From PALSA-968 sp964387075 (GTDB lineage Bacteria > Bacteroidota > Bacteroidia > B-17B0 > Aurantibacillaceae): DNA of 64,000 bases. Under the pieces are notes generated by a model that did not search any database, was not told the DNA's origin, and saw nothing but the letters and a program-made list of their open reading frames with translations. Where the stretch lies: assembly GCA_964387075.1 (NCBI GenBank), contig CAYLVB010000011.1:62001-126000 (forward strand). The letters run 5' to 3'. This document shows positions 26,629 to 34,651 of this stretch, piece by piece. Every line of letters begins with the position of its first letter. Position 1 is the stretch's first letter. The translations under genes were made by a program, and so were the position numbers.

Positions 26629-27498
26629 TTAGCGCCTCGTTTTAAGTTCTTCTGTTAAAGAAGTGCCGTAGTTTCTGGAAACAGGAACCCTGACTTCAGA
26701 TTTTTTGATAGAAAGTTTATATCCTGCCGCGTTGCCTTCTATATGGGTTACGTTTTTAGTATTGACGATAAAAGCGCGGTGGCAGCGCAGGATCTGTGGA
26801 AATGAAGTACACTGGCTTTCTATTCTCTTTAAACTGCCGCGCATCATGATCTTGTGGGTGGAATCTTGTGTGAGATAATGGATGGTTGAGTAATTGTCGG
26901 CCGATTCGATGTAAAGCAGGTCGTCTGCTTCCAGTTCTAGTTTGTCTTTGTCGTTCTCGGCGATGAGGATAAGTTTTTGTTTTGCCGGGGTGGGAGTGGG
27001 CTTTGGTTTTTCATCGAGCACGGTGTTGACCTCGGCGGCGGTTCTTTGATTGAGCTTTAGAAAACGGTTGTATTTGCTGGCAACACTCAGCGCAATAGGA
27101 AAAATGCCCACGGCGAAAGTGATGAAAATGAAGTTGAAATAATTTTTAAAGCTAACAGTGCCAATGCCGATGAGGGTGGAATAGAAGAGATTTCCGAAAG
27201 CGATGAGTAAAACGGCCAGTAAGGTGTTTGTTATTTCTTTCCACACCTTCCAGTTATCCTCGCGCTCTTTGGCGGGAATGAATTGCAGAACGATACCTGT
27301 GAGTACCGGGATGAGGAAGGAAACGATACCGTAGCCGGCCAGTTTCAGTTTCTTTTGGGGGTCTTCCCAGCGGGAAATATCAAAGGGCTGAAAAACGATG
27401 AGAAAAAGTGCCACGAAAACGCCGATGCACAGGCTCACGAGGAAGGTTCTTCTGAAATTCTCGGTGTGCGGGTATGGTTTGTTGAGGAAAGCGAACAT
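26629..27498 (-). CDS. membrane-bound LytTR DNA-binding regulator
   Basis: A 289-residue protein. Four hydrophobic helices occupy about residues 17-150, a Pro/Lys linker follows, and the last 110 residues are a LytTR DNA-binding domain (ELEADDLLYIESADNYSTIHY, LRCHRAFIVNTKNVTHIEG, EVRVPVSRNY). There is no receiver domain, so it is a one-component, membrane-anchored transcription factor. Its start codon shares one base with the rimO stop (TAATG), so it is translated with rimO. The signal and targets are unknown. Confidence 0.88.
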   Translation of the reverse strand: MFAFLNKPYPHTENFRRTFLVSLCIGVFVALFLIVFQPFDISRWEDPQKKLKLAGYGIVSFLIPVLTGIVLQFIPAKEREDNWKVWKEITNTLLAVLLIAFGNLFYSTLIGIGTVSFKNYFNFIFITFAVGIFPIALSVASKYNRFLKLNQRTAAEVNTVLDEKPKPTPTPAKQKLILIAENDKDKLELEADDLLYIESADNYSTIHYLTQDSTHKIMMRGSLKRIESQCTSFPQILRCHRAFIVNTKNVTHIEGNAAGYKLSIKKSEVRVPVSRNYGTSLTEELKTRR

Positions 27499-28814
27499 TA
27501 TTTAACGATTGTTCCGTAAAGATCGAAATCAGTGGCCTCGTGAATTTTTACGTTCACAAAACTACCGATGGAAAGATAGGTTTCGTTATCAGCTTTGATC
27601 AGTACTTCGTTGTCCACATCAGCGCTGTCAAATTCGGTTCTACCAATGTAATATTCACCTTCTTTGCGATCGATGAGCGTTTTGAAGGTTTGACCGACCT
27701 TCTGTTGATTGAGCTCTAAAGAAATTTCCTGTTGCACTTTCATCACAGCGTCGGCGCGCTCTTTCTTTACTTTTTCTGGAACATCATCAACTAAATTGTG
27801 GGCGTGGGTGTTCTCTTCGTGCGAGTAAGTGAAAATACCAAGACGATCAAATCGACTTTCCTTTACCCAGGCGATCATTTCTTCATGATCCTGTTGGGTT
27901 TCTCCGGGATAACCGGCTATCAAAGTGGTGCGTATGGCAATGCCGGGAATTTTTTCGCGGATCTCCTTCACGATATCGATCGTTTTTTGTTTGGTGATGC
28001 CGCGGCGCATGCTCTTGAGCATGTTGTCGGTGATGTGCTGCAAAGGCATATCCAGGTAATTGCAGATGTTGGGCTTGCGCTTCATCACATCCAGCACTTC
28101 CATGGGAAAACCGCTGGGAAAAGCGTAATGAAGGCGGATCCATTCGATCCCTTTCACGTCGCTGAGCTTATCCAGTAAATTGGCAAGTTCACGTTTCTTG
28201 TAAATATCCAATCCGTAATAGGTGAGGTCCTGGGCTATCAGTAAAAGTTCTTTGGTTCCTTTGGCAGCCAATGTTTCCGCTCGTTTCACTAATTCTTCGA
28301 TGGGTACAGAAATATGTCCGCCGCGCATAATAGGAATGGCGCAGAAGGAGCAGGGGCGATCGCAACCCTCTGATATTTTCAGGTAAGCGTAGTGCGAAGG
28401 CGTGGTTAGCAAACGCTCTCCAACCAATTCATGTTTATAGTCAGCCTTTAATGTTTTCAGAAGCTTGGGCAGGTCGCGCGTACCGAAATAAGCGTCGACC
28501 TCAGGAATTTCCTTTTCCAGATCGCTCTTGTAACGTTCGCTCAGGCAACCGGTAACGTATACTTTCTCAACGTGACCTTGCTTTTTAGCGCTTACGTATT
28601 GTAAAATAGTATCGATACTTTCCTGTTTGGCATTATCAACAAATCCACAAGTGTTAATGATGACGATTTGATGGTCTTCGCTTTCGCCTTCGTGCTCTAC
28701 CTCAAATTTGTTGGCGCGCAATTGCCCCATCAGCACCTCGCTGTCAACTATATTCTTGCTGCAGCCGAGTGTTACCACATTCACTTTATTCTTCTTCAGT
28801 GATCTTGCTTTCAT
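27498..28814 (-). CDS. rimO: ribosomal protein S12 methylthiotransferase
   Basis: A 438-residue radical SAM methylthiotransferase. The UPF0004 domain cysteines are C18 (TLGCSKNIVDSE), C56 (INTCGFVDNAKQES) and C90 (VTGCLSERY). The radical SAM CxxxCxxC is C151, C155, C158 (GCDRPCSFCAIPIMRGG). A TRAM domain ends the protein. The SKNIVDSE and GFVDNAKQES signatures separate RimO from MiaB. It adds a methylthio group to Asp-88/89 of ribosomal protein S12. Its start overlaps the toxin stop by four bases, and its stop overlaps the LytTR start, so it sits inside a tightly coupled operon. Confidence 0.96.
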   Translation of the reverse strand: MKARSLKKNKVNVVTLGCSKNIVDSEVLMGQLRANKFEVEHEGESEDHQIVIINTCGFVDNAKQESIDTILQYVSAKKQGHVEKVYVTGCLSERYKSDLEKEIPEVDAYFGTRDLPKLLKTLKADYKHELVGERLLTTPSHYAYLKISEGCDRPCSFCAIPIMRGGHISVPIEELVKRAETLAAKGTKELLLIAQDLTYYGLDIYKKRELANLLDKLSDVKGIEWIRLHYAFPSGFPMEVLDVMKRKPNICNYLDMPLQHITDNMLKSMRRGITKQKTIDIVKEIREKIPGIAIRTTLIAGYPGETQQDHEEMIAWVKESRFDRLGIFTYSHEENTHAHNLVDDVPEKVKKERADAVMKVQQEISLELNQQKVGQTFKTLIDRKEGEYYIGRTEFDSADVDNEVLIKADNETYLSIGSFVNVKIHEATDFDLYGTIVK

Positions 28815-29107
28815 TTATTTTTATAACGCTTATTAGGATGTTTTTTTGCGTGGATGAATTTATTGACCAAGACCTTGTTGTCGAATACTCTAAATATTAC
28901 CAGGTAAGGAAATTTTTTGAGCAAAGCCTGTCTGTATGAAGTATGATATAATTGAAAGGAAGATGGTGCTTTTTGTATGAATTCAAGTTTTTCTATCAGG
29001 TCGTAATACAGATCGTCTCCAAGCCCCTTCTGTTTAAAATTGTAATAGTCTACAGCTTCAGTAACTTCCTCACGAACAACCGCTGGAATAATGATCTCGT
29101 ATTTCAT
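28811..29107 (-). CDS. RelE/ParE-family toxin
   Basis: A 98-residue small basic protein of the RelE/ParE superfamily: AVDYYNFKQKGLGDDLYYDL, a Leu-rich helix, ALLKKFPYLVIFRVFDNKVLV and the closing KFIHAKKHPNKRYKNK. This pattern is closer to ParE-type toxins (gyrase poisons) than to true RelE ribonucleases, though the target cannot be read with certainty. The ATG overlaps the antitoxin stop (4 bp) and the stop overlaps the rimO start (4 bp). Such overlap is normal inside a toxin-antitoxin pair but unusual with a housekeeping gene. Confidence 0.88.
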   Translation of the reverse strand: MKYEIIIPAVVREEVTEAVDYYNFKQKGLGDDLYYDLIEKLEFIQKAPSSFQLYHTSYRQALLKKFPYLVIFRVFDNKVLVNKFIHAKKHPNKRYKNK

Positions 29108-29343
29108 TTAGAAAGACGCTTCTTCATGTTTTTTTTAAACTCTTTGAGAGTTTCTGTCTTCAATTTTCCAGCTTGATATAAAGCGCTTCTCTCTTCAATA
29201 ACACGCATGTCCTCATCACTTAACTCAAAAGAACTAGGGTAGCCCCTGGCATTCAGAATTGTATAAACAGCTTCCAGGAGCTCGTTATCCTGGATATCAT
29301 CAATGGCCTGGTGCAGTTTCTTTTTTAATGCAGTGTTTGTCAT
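29104..29343 (-). CDS. antitoxin partner
   Basis: A 79-residue acidic-N/basic-C small protein with KKLHQAIDDIQDNELLEAVYTILN at the start (helical dimerisation region), an EDMRVIEERSALY middle and a basic KKNMKKRLSK tail that would wrap the toxin. It matches the addiction-module antitoxins commonly paired with RelE/ParE toxins in Bacteroidota. There is no obvious ribbon-helix-helix motif. It lies 26 bases after ysxC and is translationally coupled to the toxin. Confidence 0.82.
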   Translation of the reverse strand: MTNTALKKKLHQAIDDIQDNELLEAVYTILNARGYPSSFELSDEDMRVIEERSALYQAGKLKTETLKEFKKNMKKRLSK

Positions 29344-29369
29344 GGCGTAACGGTTTACACAAAATTAGC

Positions 29370-29984
29370 TCATTTTTGAAGATGTTGATTGTACAGCCTG
29401 ATATTTTCTTCAACATACCTCAGTATTTCCTCACGGCCTGTTTTCTTTTCTGCAGAGGAAATGAAATTATCCGGTAGTTCTTCCCAAAGACCTAACATCC
29501 GCAGTTCGTACTCTTTCAGGTTCTTTGCCAATTCGTTCTTGGTTAGTTTATCCACTTTGGTAAAGAGCATGCAGAACGGTATCTCATTTTCTCCGAGCCA
29601 TTTCATGAATTGCGCGTCGATGGGCTGAATAGGGACACGGGAATCTATCAACACAAATACACAAACCAGGTTCTTTCTGTCAAGAATATAATCCGCGATA
29701 AAAGCCTCCCATTGTTCGCGTGCCGAGCGTGCCGCTTTGGCAAAACCATAACCGGGCAGATCCACCAAATACCAGGCGTCATTAATTAAAAAGTGATTGA
29801 TCAATTGTGTTTTACCGGGCTTGGAAGAAGTAAGCGCAAGGTCTTTTTTGCCAACCAGCATATTGATGAGCGAAGATTTGCCTACGTTACTGCGGCCGAT
29901 GAAAGCGAACTCCGGGAAATGCGTTTTCGGACACTTCTTCACATCGGTGTTGCTCACCACGAACTCAGCTTTAGTGATCTGCAT
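29370..29984 (-). CDS. ysxC: ribosome biogenesis GTPase YsxC/EngB
   Basis: A 204-residue EngB-family GTPase. G1 is GRSNVGKSSLI (residues 30-40), G3 is DLPGYG, G4 is TKVDK and G5 is SSAEKKTG. The ALTSSKPGKTQ segment is the G2 region. It helps late assembly of the 50S subunit and is usually essential. It starts one base after the stop of the GNAT gene upstream and is followed by the toxin-antitoxin pair, so the operon carries several ribosome-linked genes. Confidence 0.95.
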   Translation of the reverse strand: MQITKAEFVVSNTDVKKCPKTHFPEFAFIGRSNVGKSSLINMLVGKKDLALTSSKPGKTQLINHFLINDAWYLVDLPGYGFAKAARSAREQWEAFIADYILDRKNLVCVFVLIDSRVPIQPIDAQFMKWLGENEIPFCMLFTKVDKLTKNELAKNLKEYELRMLGLWEELPDNFISSAEKKTGREEILRYVEENIRLYNQHLQK

Positions 29985-29985
29985 T

Positions 29986-30918
29986 TTATTTTTTAGGCGT
30001 GTAGGTAGCTACGTGCCTTTCTTTTTTGCTTTCGTAAATATCGGCGATCTTCACCATGATGCCGGTCTCTTCCACGTCGCCAAAGGTTGGGTTGATGGCG
30101 GTGCCGAATGATTTCATGGTGGGCGAGAGGTTCATATAGGCATTGATCAGCGGAGGAATGTTTTCTCCCAGGCTGCGCACATGTTTGTTCAATACACTGT
30201 GTCCTTCTTTGTAATTCAAACCTTCCAGGCTCTTCACGAATTCAGAAGTATCGGTTTTAACAAGTACAGGATGAATAGGCTTTACAAGATTTTCCTTGTC
30301 CGGGAAATAATACTGCATGAAAGACAAAAGCATATCGCGGGCCACAATGTTGTAATGTGTGTACATAGTGACCTTGCCAAAGAAATGCGTCACCTTCGGG
30401 TTGTCCACCACAATGGCGCCCAATCCATCCCACAAATTATCTAAAGAGAAAAGTCCTTTGCGGAAATGTTCACCGGGCTGGTAATTGGGTTGTATCCAGG
30501 AGCGGCCAAGTTCTATGGTTTGGTTTAAATATTCCTTGTAAAATGTATCCGAGAAATTAAAAAGATGGGTGGTTGCTAAATGCACTTTCCCATCCACGAA
30601 CTCTCCATCGCCGCAATTGATAAAACGATAGGCGCCCACGATCTCTTCATCTTCCGGGTTCCATACTAGTAATTGTTTGTAAGCATACGGCCCTTTATCA
30701 AACTCATCAATATCGTAGCTCAGCCCGGTACCTCCTCCCGCGTAACGAAAGGTGAGTTCGCGCAGTCGGGCAATTTCCATCATCACATTTGGGGAATCAT
30801 TATGGGTGATAATATAGATCTCGTTATGGCCGTTATTGGCTTTGCGGATGAATTTATCCCTGGCCAACTCTTCTTTGATGACCTTTCGGGGTATTTTCTC
30901 TATGATCGCTTGCTGCAT
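29986..30918 (-). CDS. GNAT-type N-acyltransferase, OlsB/GlsB-like
   Basis: A 310-residue GNAT-fold protein of the 'hemolysin' or OlsB-like group. MMEIARLRELTFRYAGGGTG, QLLVWNPEDEEIVGAYRFI, ELGRSWIQPNYQP and LFSLDNLWDGLGAIVVDNP are its conserved blocks. In Bacteroidota, relatives are GlsB-type N-acyltransferases that put a 3-hydroxy fatty acid on an amino acid to make glycine or ornithine lipids. Substrate specificity is inferred, and the partner O-acyltransferase (GlsA) is not adjacent. The gene abuts ysxC with one base between them and lies 18 bases after prfB. Confidence 0.65.
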   Translation of the reverse strand: MQQAIIEKIPRKVIKEELARDKFIRKANNGHNEIYIITHNDSPNVMMEIARLRELTFRYAGGGTGLSYDIDEFDKGPYAYKQLLVWNPEDEEIVGAYRFINCGDGEFVDGKVHLATTHLFNFSDTFYKEYLNQTIELGRSWIQPNYQPGEHFRKGLFSLDNLWDGLGAIVVDNPKVTHFFGKVTMYTHYNIVARDMLLSFMQYYFPDKENLVKPIHPVLVKTDTSEFVKSLEGLNYKEGHSVLNKHVRSLGENIPPLINAYMNLSPTMKSFGTAINPTFGDVEETGIMVKIADIYESKKERHVATYTPKK

Positions 30919-30936
30919 AAATCTTTCTCAAAGATA

Positions 30937-32029
30937 TTAATTCTTACTTCCGTATTCCATTAAATATGCTTTAATAAAATCGTCGAGCTCCCCGTCCATA
31001 ACGCCTTGCACGTCACTGGTCTCATGGTCGGTGCGCAGGTCTTTTACAAGCTTATAGGGATGGAACACGTAATTGCGTATCTGGCTGCCCCACTCAATTT
31101 TTTTCTTCCCGGCCTCTATAGCGTCGCGCGCTTCGTTTCGTTTGCGCATTTCGATCTCGTATAACTGTGAGCGCAGCATTTGCATGGCTCTTTCCCGATT
31201 CCCTAATTGAGAACGTTCTACCTGGCACATCACCTGTATACCCGTGGGAAGATGTTTGATCATCACTTTGGTCTCTACCTTGTTCACGTTCTGTCCGCCC
31301 GCGCCGCCGCTGCGCGCCGTGGTGATCTCGATATCAGCCGGCGGTATATTGATCTCGATCGTATCGTCCACGATGGGGTAAACATACACAGAAGCAAATG
31401 AGGTATGTCGCTTGGCATTCGCGTCAAAAGGAGAGATGCGTACCAGGCGATGCACGCCGTTTTCACCTTTCAGATATCCGTAGGCGTAATTACCGTCTAT
31501 CTGCAGGGAAACTGATTTAATGCCCGCCGCGTCTCCATCCGTTCGGTCGTTCTCACTGATCTTAAAGCCCTGCCGTTCGGCGTACATGATATACATGCGC
31601 ATCAGCATACTGGCCCAATCGCAGCTTTCGGTACCGCCCGCCCCCGAATTGATCTCAACAACACAACTCAGCGCGTCTTCTTCGCCACTCAGCATATTCT
31701 TGAACTCAAGCTTCTCAAGCTCTTTCGCAGTTATCCTGAACTGTCTTTCGGTTTCCTCTTCACTGGCCTCGCCGGCCTTGAAAAATTCGAAAAGGGTCTG
31801 GGTATCATCAACCATGCCCTGCAATGCGGCGTAAGCGGATGTCCAGTCCTTTTTTAATTTAATAACGCGTAAAATGCCCTCGGCTTTTTTGGGGTCGTTC
31901 CAGAAGTTGGGGTCGTGGGTCTTCTCCTCTTCCAGAGCTATTTCATGAAGTTTCTTGTCGATGTCAAAGATGCCTCCTCAACGCGTGAGTGCGTTCCAGG
32001 AGATCTTTCAAATGGTCTGTTGTGAACAT
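30937..32029 (-). CDS. prfB: peptide chain release factor 2, programmed +1 frameshift
   Basis: A release factor RF2 made in two frames. The first 21 codons (ATG at 32027-32029) end at an in-frame TGA (31964-31966). A +1 shift at CTT TGA C continues in the frame that begins with GAC at 31965-31963 and gives about 342 more residues, 363 in all, the normal RF2 size. The second frame carries SPF (in RISPFDANA), the RF2 stop-codon tripeptide, and GGQ (in SGGAGGQNVNKVET), which triggers peptide release. RF2 reads UGA and UAA, so low RF2 raises frameshifting and autoregulates its synthesis. An annotation from 31824 would miss about 70 N-terminal residues. Confidence 0.93.
31963..31978 (-). other. 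prfB: prfB +1 frameshift site
   Basis: On the minus strand the site is AGGAGG, CAT, CTT, TGA, C. The purine-rich Shine-Dalgarno-like block (31973-31978) lies three bases before the slippery CTT (31967-31969), and the in-frame stop is TGA followed by C (31964-31966). This is the arrangement described for bacterial prfB genes. It is notable that a strong SD-like block is kept here in a genome with weak SD use elsewhere. Confidence 0.9.
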
Positions 32030-32199
32030 GAGTGCAAAGATACTATTAACTACGAAATATGATTGAAAACACGACGAATATACGAATCGCACCCCTAAAA
32101 TAAAGGCCGGCCAGACCCCAGATTGAGCCCGTAAACCCTTCTGATCCGTATAATCGTAACAAATTTGTATTTCGTTGACCGGAAATTGAGGTCAATGGC

Positions 32200-32230
32200 T
32201 TGTTTTTGGTTGGCAAATGAATTACATTTG
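32200..32230 (+). promoter_or_regulatory. Bacteroidota-type promoter of the first M43 protease gene
   Basis: TTG at 32200-32202 and TACATTTG at 32223-32230 are separated by 20 bp, matching the Bacteroidota consensus TTG-N19/20-TANNTTTG. The preceding TTGAGGTCAATGGCTTG is nearly repeated before the second protease gene. The ATG is 20 bases downstream of the -7 box, which implies a very short leader. Confidence 0.75.
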
Positions 32231-32250
32231 GTACTTAAATCACTTTAAAA

Positions 32251-34410
32251 ATGAATAGATCACTACCCTTAGCCATCGTTGCTTTTGTGTTATCGGCCGG
32301 TTTGTACGCTCAGGATATCAAACCCTGCGGAACAACCGAGGCTTACATGGAAATACTGAACAATAATCCTGAGATAAAAGCACAGCGCGAAGCTTCCGAA
32401 AAGGAGTGGGCCGAAATAGACGAGATCTTACACGCTCAGGGTTACAGGAACACCGGCAAAAGCACAGGCAACCAGAAAGCGGATAATATCAATAAGGCCC
32501 AGGGTGTTATTTATTATATCCCGGTTGTGTTCCATATCCTACACCAGAATGGTTCTGAAAACATTTCGGATGCCCAGGTTTATAGCTGCATCGATCAGGT
32601 CAATAAGGACTTCAGTTCATTGACCGCAGATACTGCAAATACGCAGACCCCGTTCAAGGGATTAGAGGCGGATGTGGAGATACAATTCAGACTGGCCACG
32701 ATCGACCCCAACGGAAACTGTACGAACGGGATCAACCGTTATTACGACCCCAATACCAATTGGGTGAAGGGTTCAACCCCCTATAATTATACATGGAACC
32801 GTACAAAGTATTACAATGTGTATGTTGTAAAGACCATTACCAGTGGCGGGCAGCAAGGTATTGCCGGTTACTCATCTTTCCCCGGAACGAACGGCGCCTC
32901 AGCCGACGTTACTGTCATGCTTCATAATTATGTTGGCAATATGGGCACAAGCTCACCCGGTAACTCACATACTTTCACGCATGAGAACGGGCACTTCTTT
33001 AATCTTTATCATATCTGGGATTGCTGCACCTCTGTTGGAACCGCCTGTGGCACTGATGCTGTAGGCGATACCCCGCAAACAAAAGGGTATAGCCCGGGAG
33101 GTTGCCCCTCCGGAACAGGTGTACAGATCTGCAACGCGGGCGTTAGCGAGAACATTAATAATTACATGGATTATTCGTATTGCTATACCATGTTCACAGC
33201 CGGACAGGCAACCCGCATGAGAAATACGATCATCAATAACGTGGGGAATGTAGGAAGACAGAACCTGGGAAGTGCCTCCAATGGCATTGCCACGGGTATC
33301 ACTACTCCGCAGGTATGCGTTCCTGTTCCAAATTTCCATGCTACAGCCCGCACGGTGTGTCCTAACTACGTGATCACTTTTAGCGATAGTTCTTCTAACG
33401 CACGCCCTACTTCGTGGAACTGGAGCTTCCCCGGCGGTACTTTCCAGAACGGAACAACCGCTACCGATTCTATGCCTAAGGTCAGTTACGCGGCTGCGGG
33501 CACTTACGCTGTTTCTTATACCGCAACAACTTCGGCGGGTAGCGCACCTATCACCAAGAACGCGTACATAAACGTATTATCAAATGTAGCCTCTTACAAT
33601 GCACAATTTGTAGAAGGTTTTGAGACCACCACTTTGCCCGGTACAGATTGGAATGTTTATAACGGAGGAGGTAATGACTGGACAGTGAGCTCGGCGGCGG
33701 CCGCTACCGGCACCAAGTCTACTAAATTAGATAACATGACCAACCCGGCGGGCAACGTAAGCATATTAGAAAGTACTTCATTTGATATTTCCGGGTTCAT
33801 TACACCTAAACTATCTTTCAAATACGCCTATAAGCTAAAGGCAACCGGTGATAACGATCGCCTGCAGGTACTTACTTCAACAGATTGCGGCTCTACCTGG
33901 GTATCCCGTTGGAGCCGTAACAGCACCACGCTTGCAAACGTTACTCCTCCAAGCACCAGTGCATTTACACCAACGTCCGGTCAATTCGCTACGTACACGG
34001 TTAACATCAATGGCGTAGCAGGAAGCACCAATGTGCGTTTCCGCTGGGTGTTCACCTCTGATTATGGCGGGAACGGCGTGGTTGGGAATAACCTCTTTAT
34101 GGATGACATTAACCTGTGGGACGCTTCGTTGGGCATTACCGGCGCCGAAGAATTGGTTAGCCTGGTTATTTACCCGAACCCTTCTTCAGGAAGTGTTACA
34201 TTGGATATGAACCTTGCGGAAGGTCATACCATTTCGGTTAACGTTACCGACGTACTGGGCCGCTCTATAGAGAGCATCCCTTCAAAAGCGTATGCAACAG
34301 GTGAATTGTCACTCTCCATTGGAAAAGAGAAGGTGTACCAGCCCGGAGTTTACTTTGTGAACATGGATGTGGATGGTAAACAGATCACCAGAAAGGTCAT
34401 CATTCAATAA
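32251..34410 (+). CDS. M43 (pappalysin-type) metalloprotease, T9SS type A cargo
   Basis: A 719-residue secreted protease with a signal peptide (1-20), a propeptide-like N-terminal region with CGTTEA, and a metzincin catalytic domain with the zinc motif HENGHFFNLYH (H244, E245, H248, H254) and Met-turn NYMDYSY at about 304-310. A PKD domain follows (FSDSSSNARPTSWNWSFPGG, about 377-450), then a jelly-roll adhesion module (about 452-625), then a type A T9SS domain (last 75 residues, YPNPSSGSV). It is a surface or released protease. From base 33406 the gene and its terminator are almost identical to the next gene. Confidence 0.93.
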   Translation: MNRSLPLAIVAFVLSAGLYAQDIKPCGTTEAYMEILNNNPEIKAQREASEKEWAEIDEILHAQGYRNTGKSTGNQKADNINKAQGVIYYIPVVFHILHQNGSENISDAQVYSCIDQVNKDFSSLTADTANTQTPFKGLEADVEIQFRLATIDPNGNCTNGINRYYDPNTNWVKGSTPYNYTWNRTKYYNVYVVKTITSGGQQGIAGYSSFPGTNGASADVTVMLHNYVGNMGTSSPGNSHTFTHENGHFFNLYHIWDCCTSVGTACGTDAVGDTPQTKGYSPGGCPSGTGVQICNAGVSENINNYMDYSYCYTMFTAGQATRMRNTIINNVGNVGRQNLGSASNGIATGITTPQVCVPVPNFHATARTVCPNYVITFSDSSSNARPTSWNWSFPGGTFQNGTTATDSMPKVSYAAAGTYAVSYTATTSAGSAPITKNAYINVLSNVASYNAQFVEGFETTTLPGTDWNVYNGGGNDWTVSSAAAATGTKSTKLDNMTNPAGNVSILESTSFDISGFITPKLSFKYAYKLKATGDNDRLQVLTSTDCGSTWVSRWSRNSTTLANVTPPSTSAFTPTSGQFATYTVNINGVAGSTNVRFRWVFTSDYGGNGVVGNNLFMDDINLWDASLGITGAEELVSLVIYPNPSSGSVTLDMNLAEGHTISVNVTDVLGRSIESIPSKAYATGELSLSIGKEKVYQPGVYFVNMDVDGKQITRKVIIQ

Positions 34411-34463
34411 TAAGATCTTATAAAAGAAAAGGCCCCTTGAGCGATCAGGGGGCCTTTTTTATT
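33406..34463 (+). repeat. 1058-bp near-identical duplication, copy 1
   Basis: Covers the PKD domain from its TSWNW segment, the jelly-roll module, the T9SS domain, the stop codon and the terminator. It matches 35786-36843 at an offset of 2380 bases. The only difference I found is base 34448 (G) against 36828 (A), in the terminator stem. The coding part is identical even at synonymous positions, which implies recent duplication or gene conversion. Confidence 0.92.
34431..34460 (+). terminator. intrinsic terminator of the first M43 gene
   Basis: Stem GGCCCCTTGA / TCAGGGGGCC with a GCGA loop (34431-34454) is followed by six T. One T-G wobble distinguishes it from the perfect copy after the second protease gene. 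Confidence 0.9.
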
Positions 34464-34598
34464 CCTTGCTTCTTCTTCCGCTTCTTCGCCCCGGAGATCT
34501 TTCAACTGGCTGAATATACTTAATTTATGACTTTTCAGGACCTGTAAATCACCGTTCATATGTAATTCAAGCCTTTCCTTTATATTGAGGTGAATGGC

Positions 34599-34629
34599 TT
34601 GTTTTTCACTTTGAAATGGACTACATTTG
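34599..34629 (+). promoter_or_regulatory. Bacteroidota-type promoter of the second M43 protease gene
   Basis: TTG at 34599-34601 and TACATTTG at 34622-34629 are spaced by 20 bp, exactly as before the first protease gene, with nearly the same TTGAGGTGAATGGCTTG upstream. The sequence between the boxes differs, so the conserved blocks mark the functional parts. Confidence 0.75.
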
Positions 34630-34651
34630 AAAGTATTAAAATCATTAAAAA

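Noticed and set aside
31824..31824. Start of prfB at the ATG at 31824
   Set aside because: It would remove about 70 conserved N-terminal residues that are present through the upstream frameshift.
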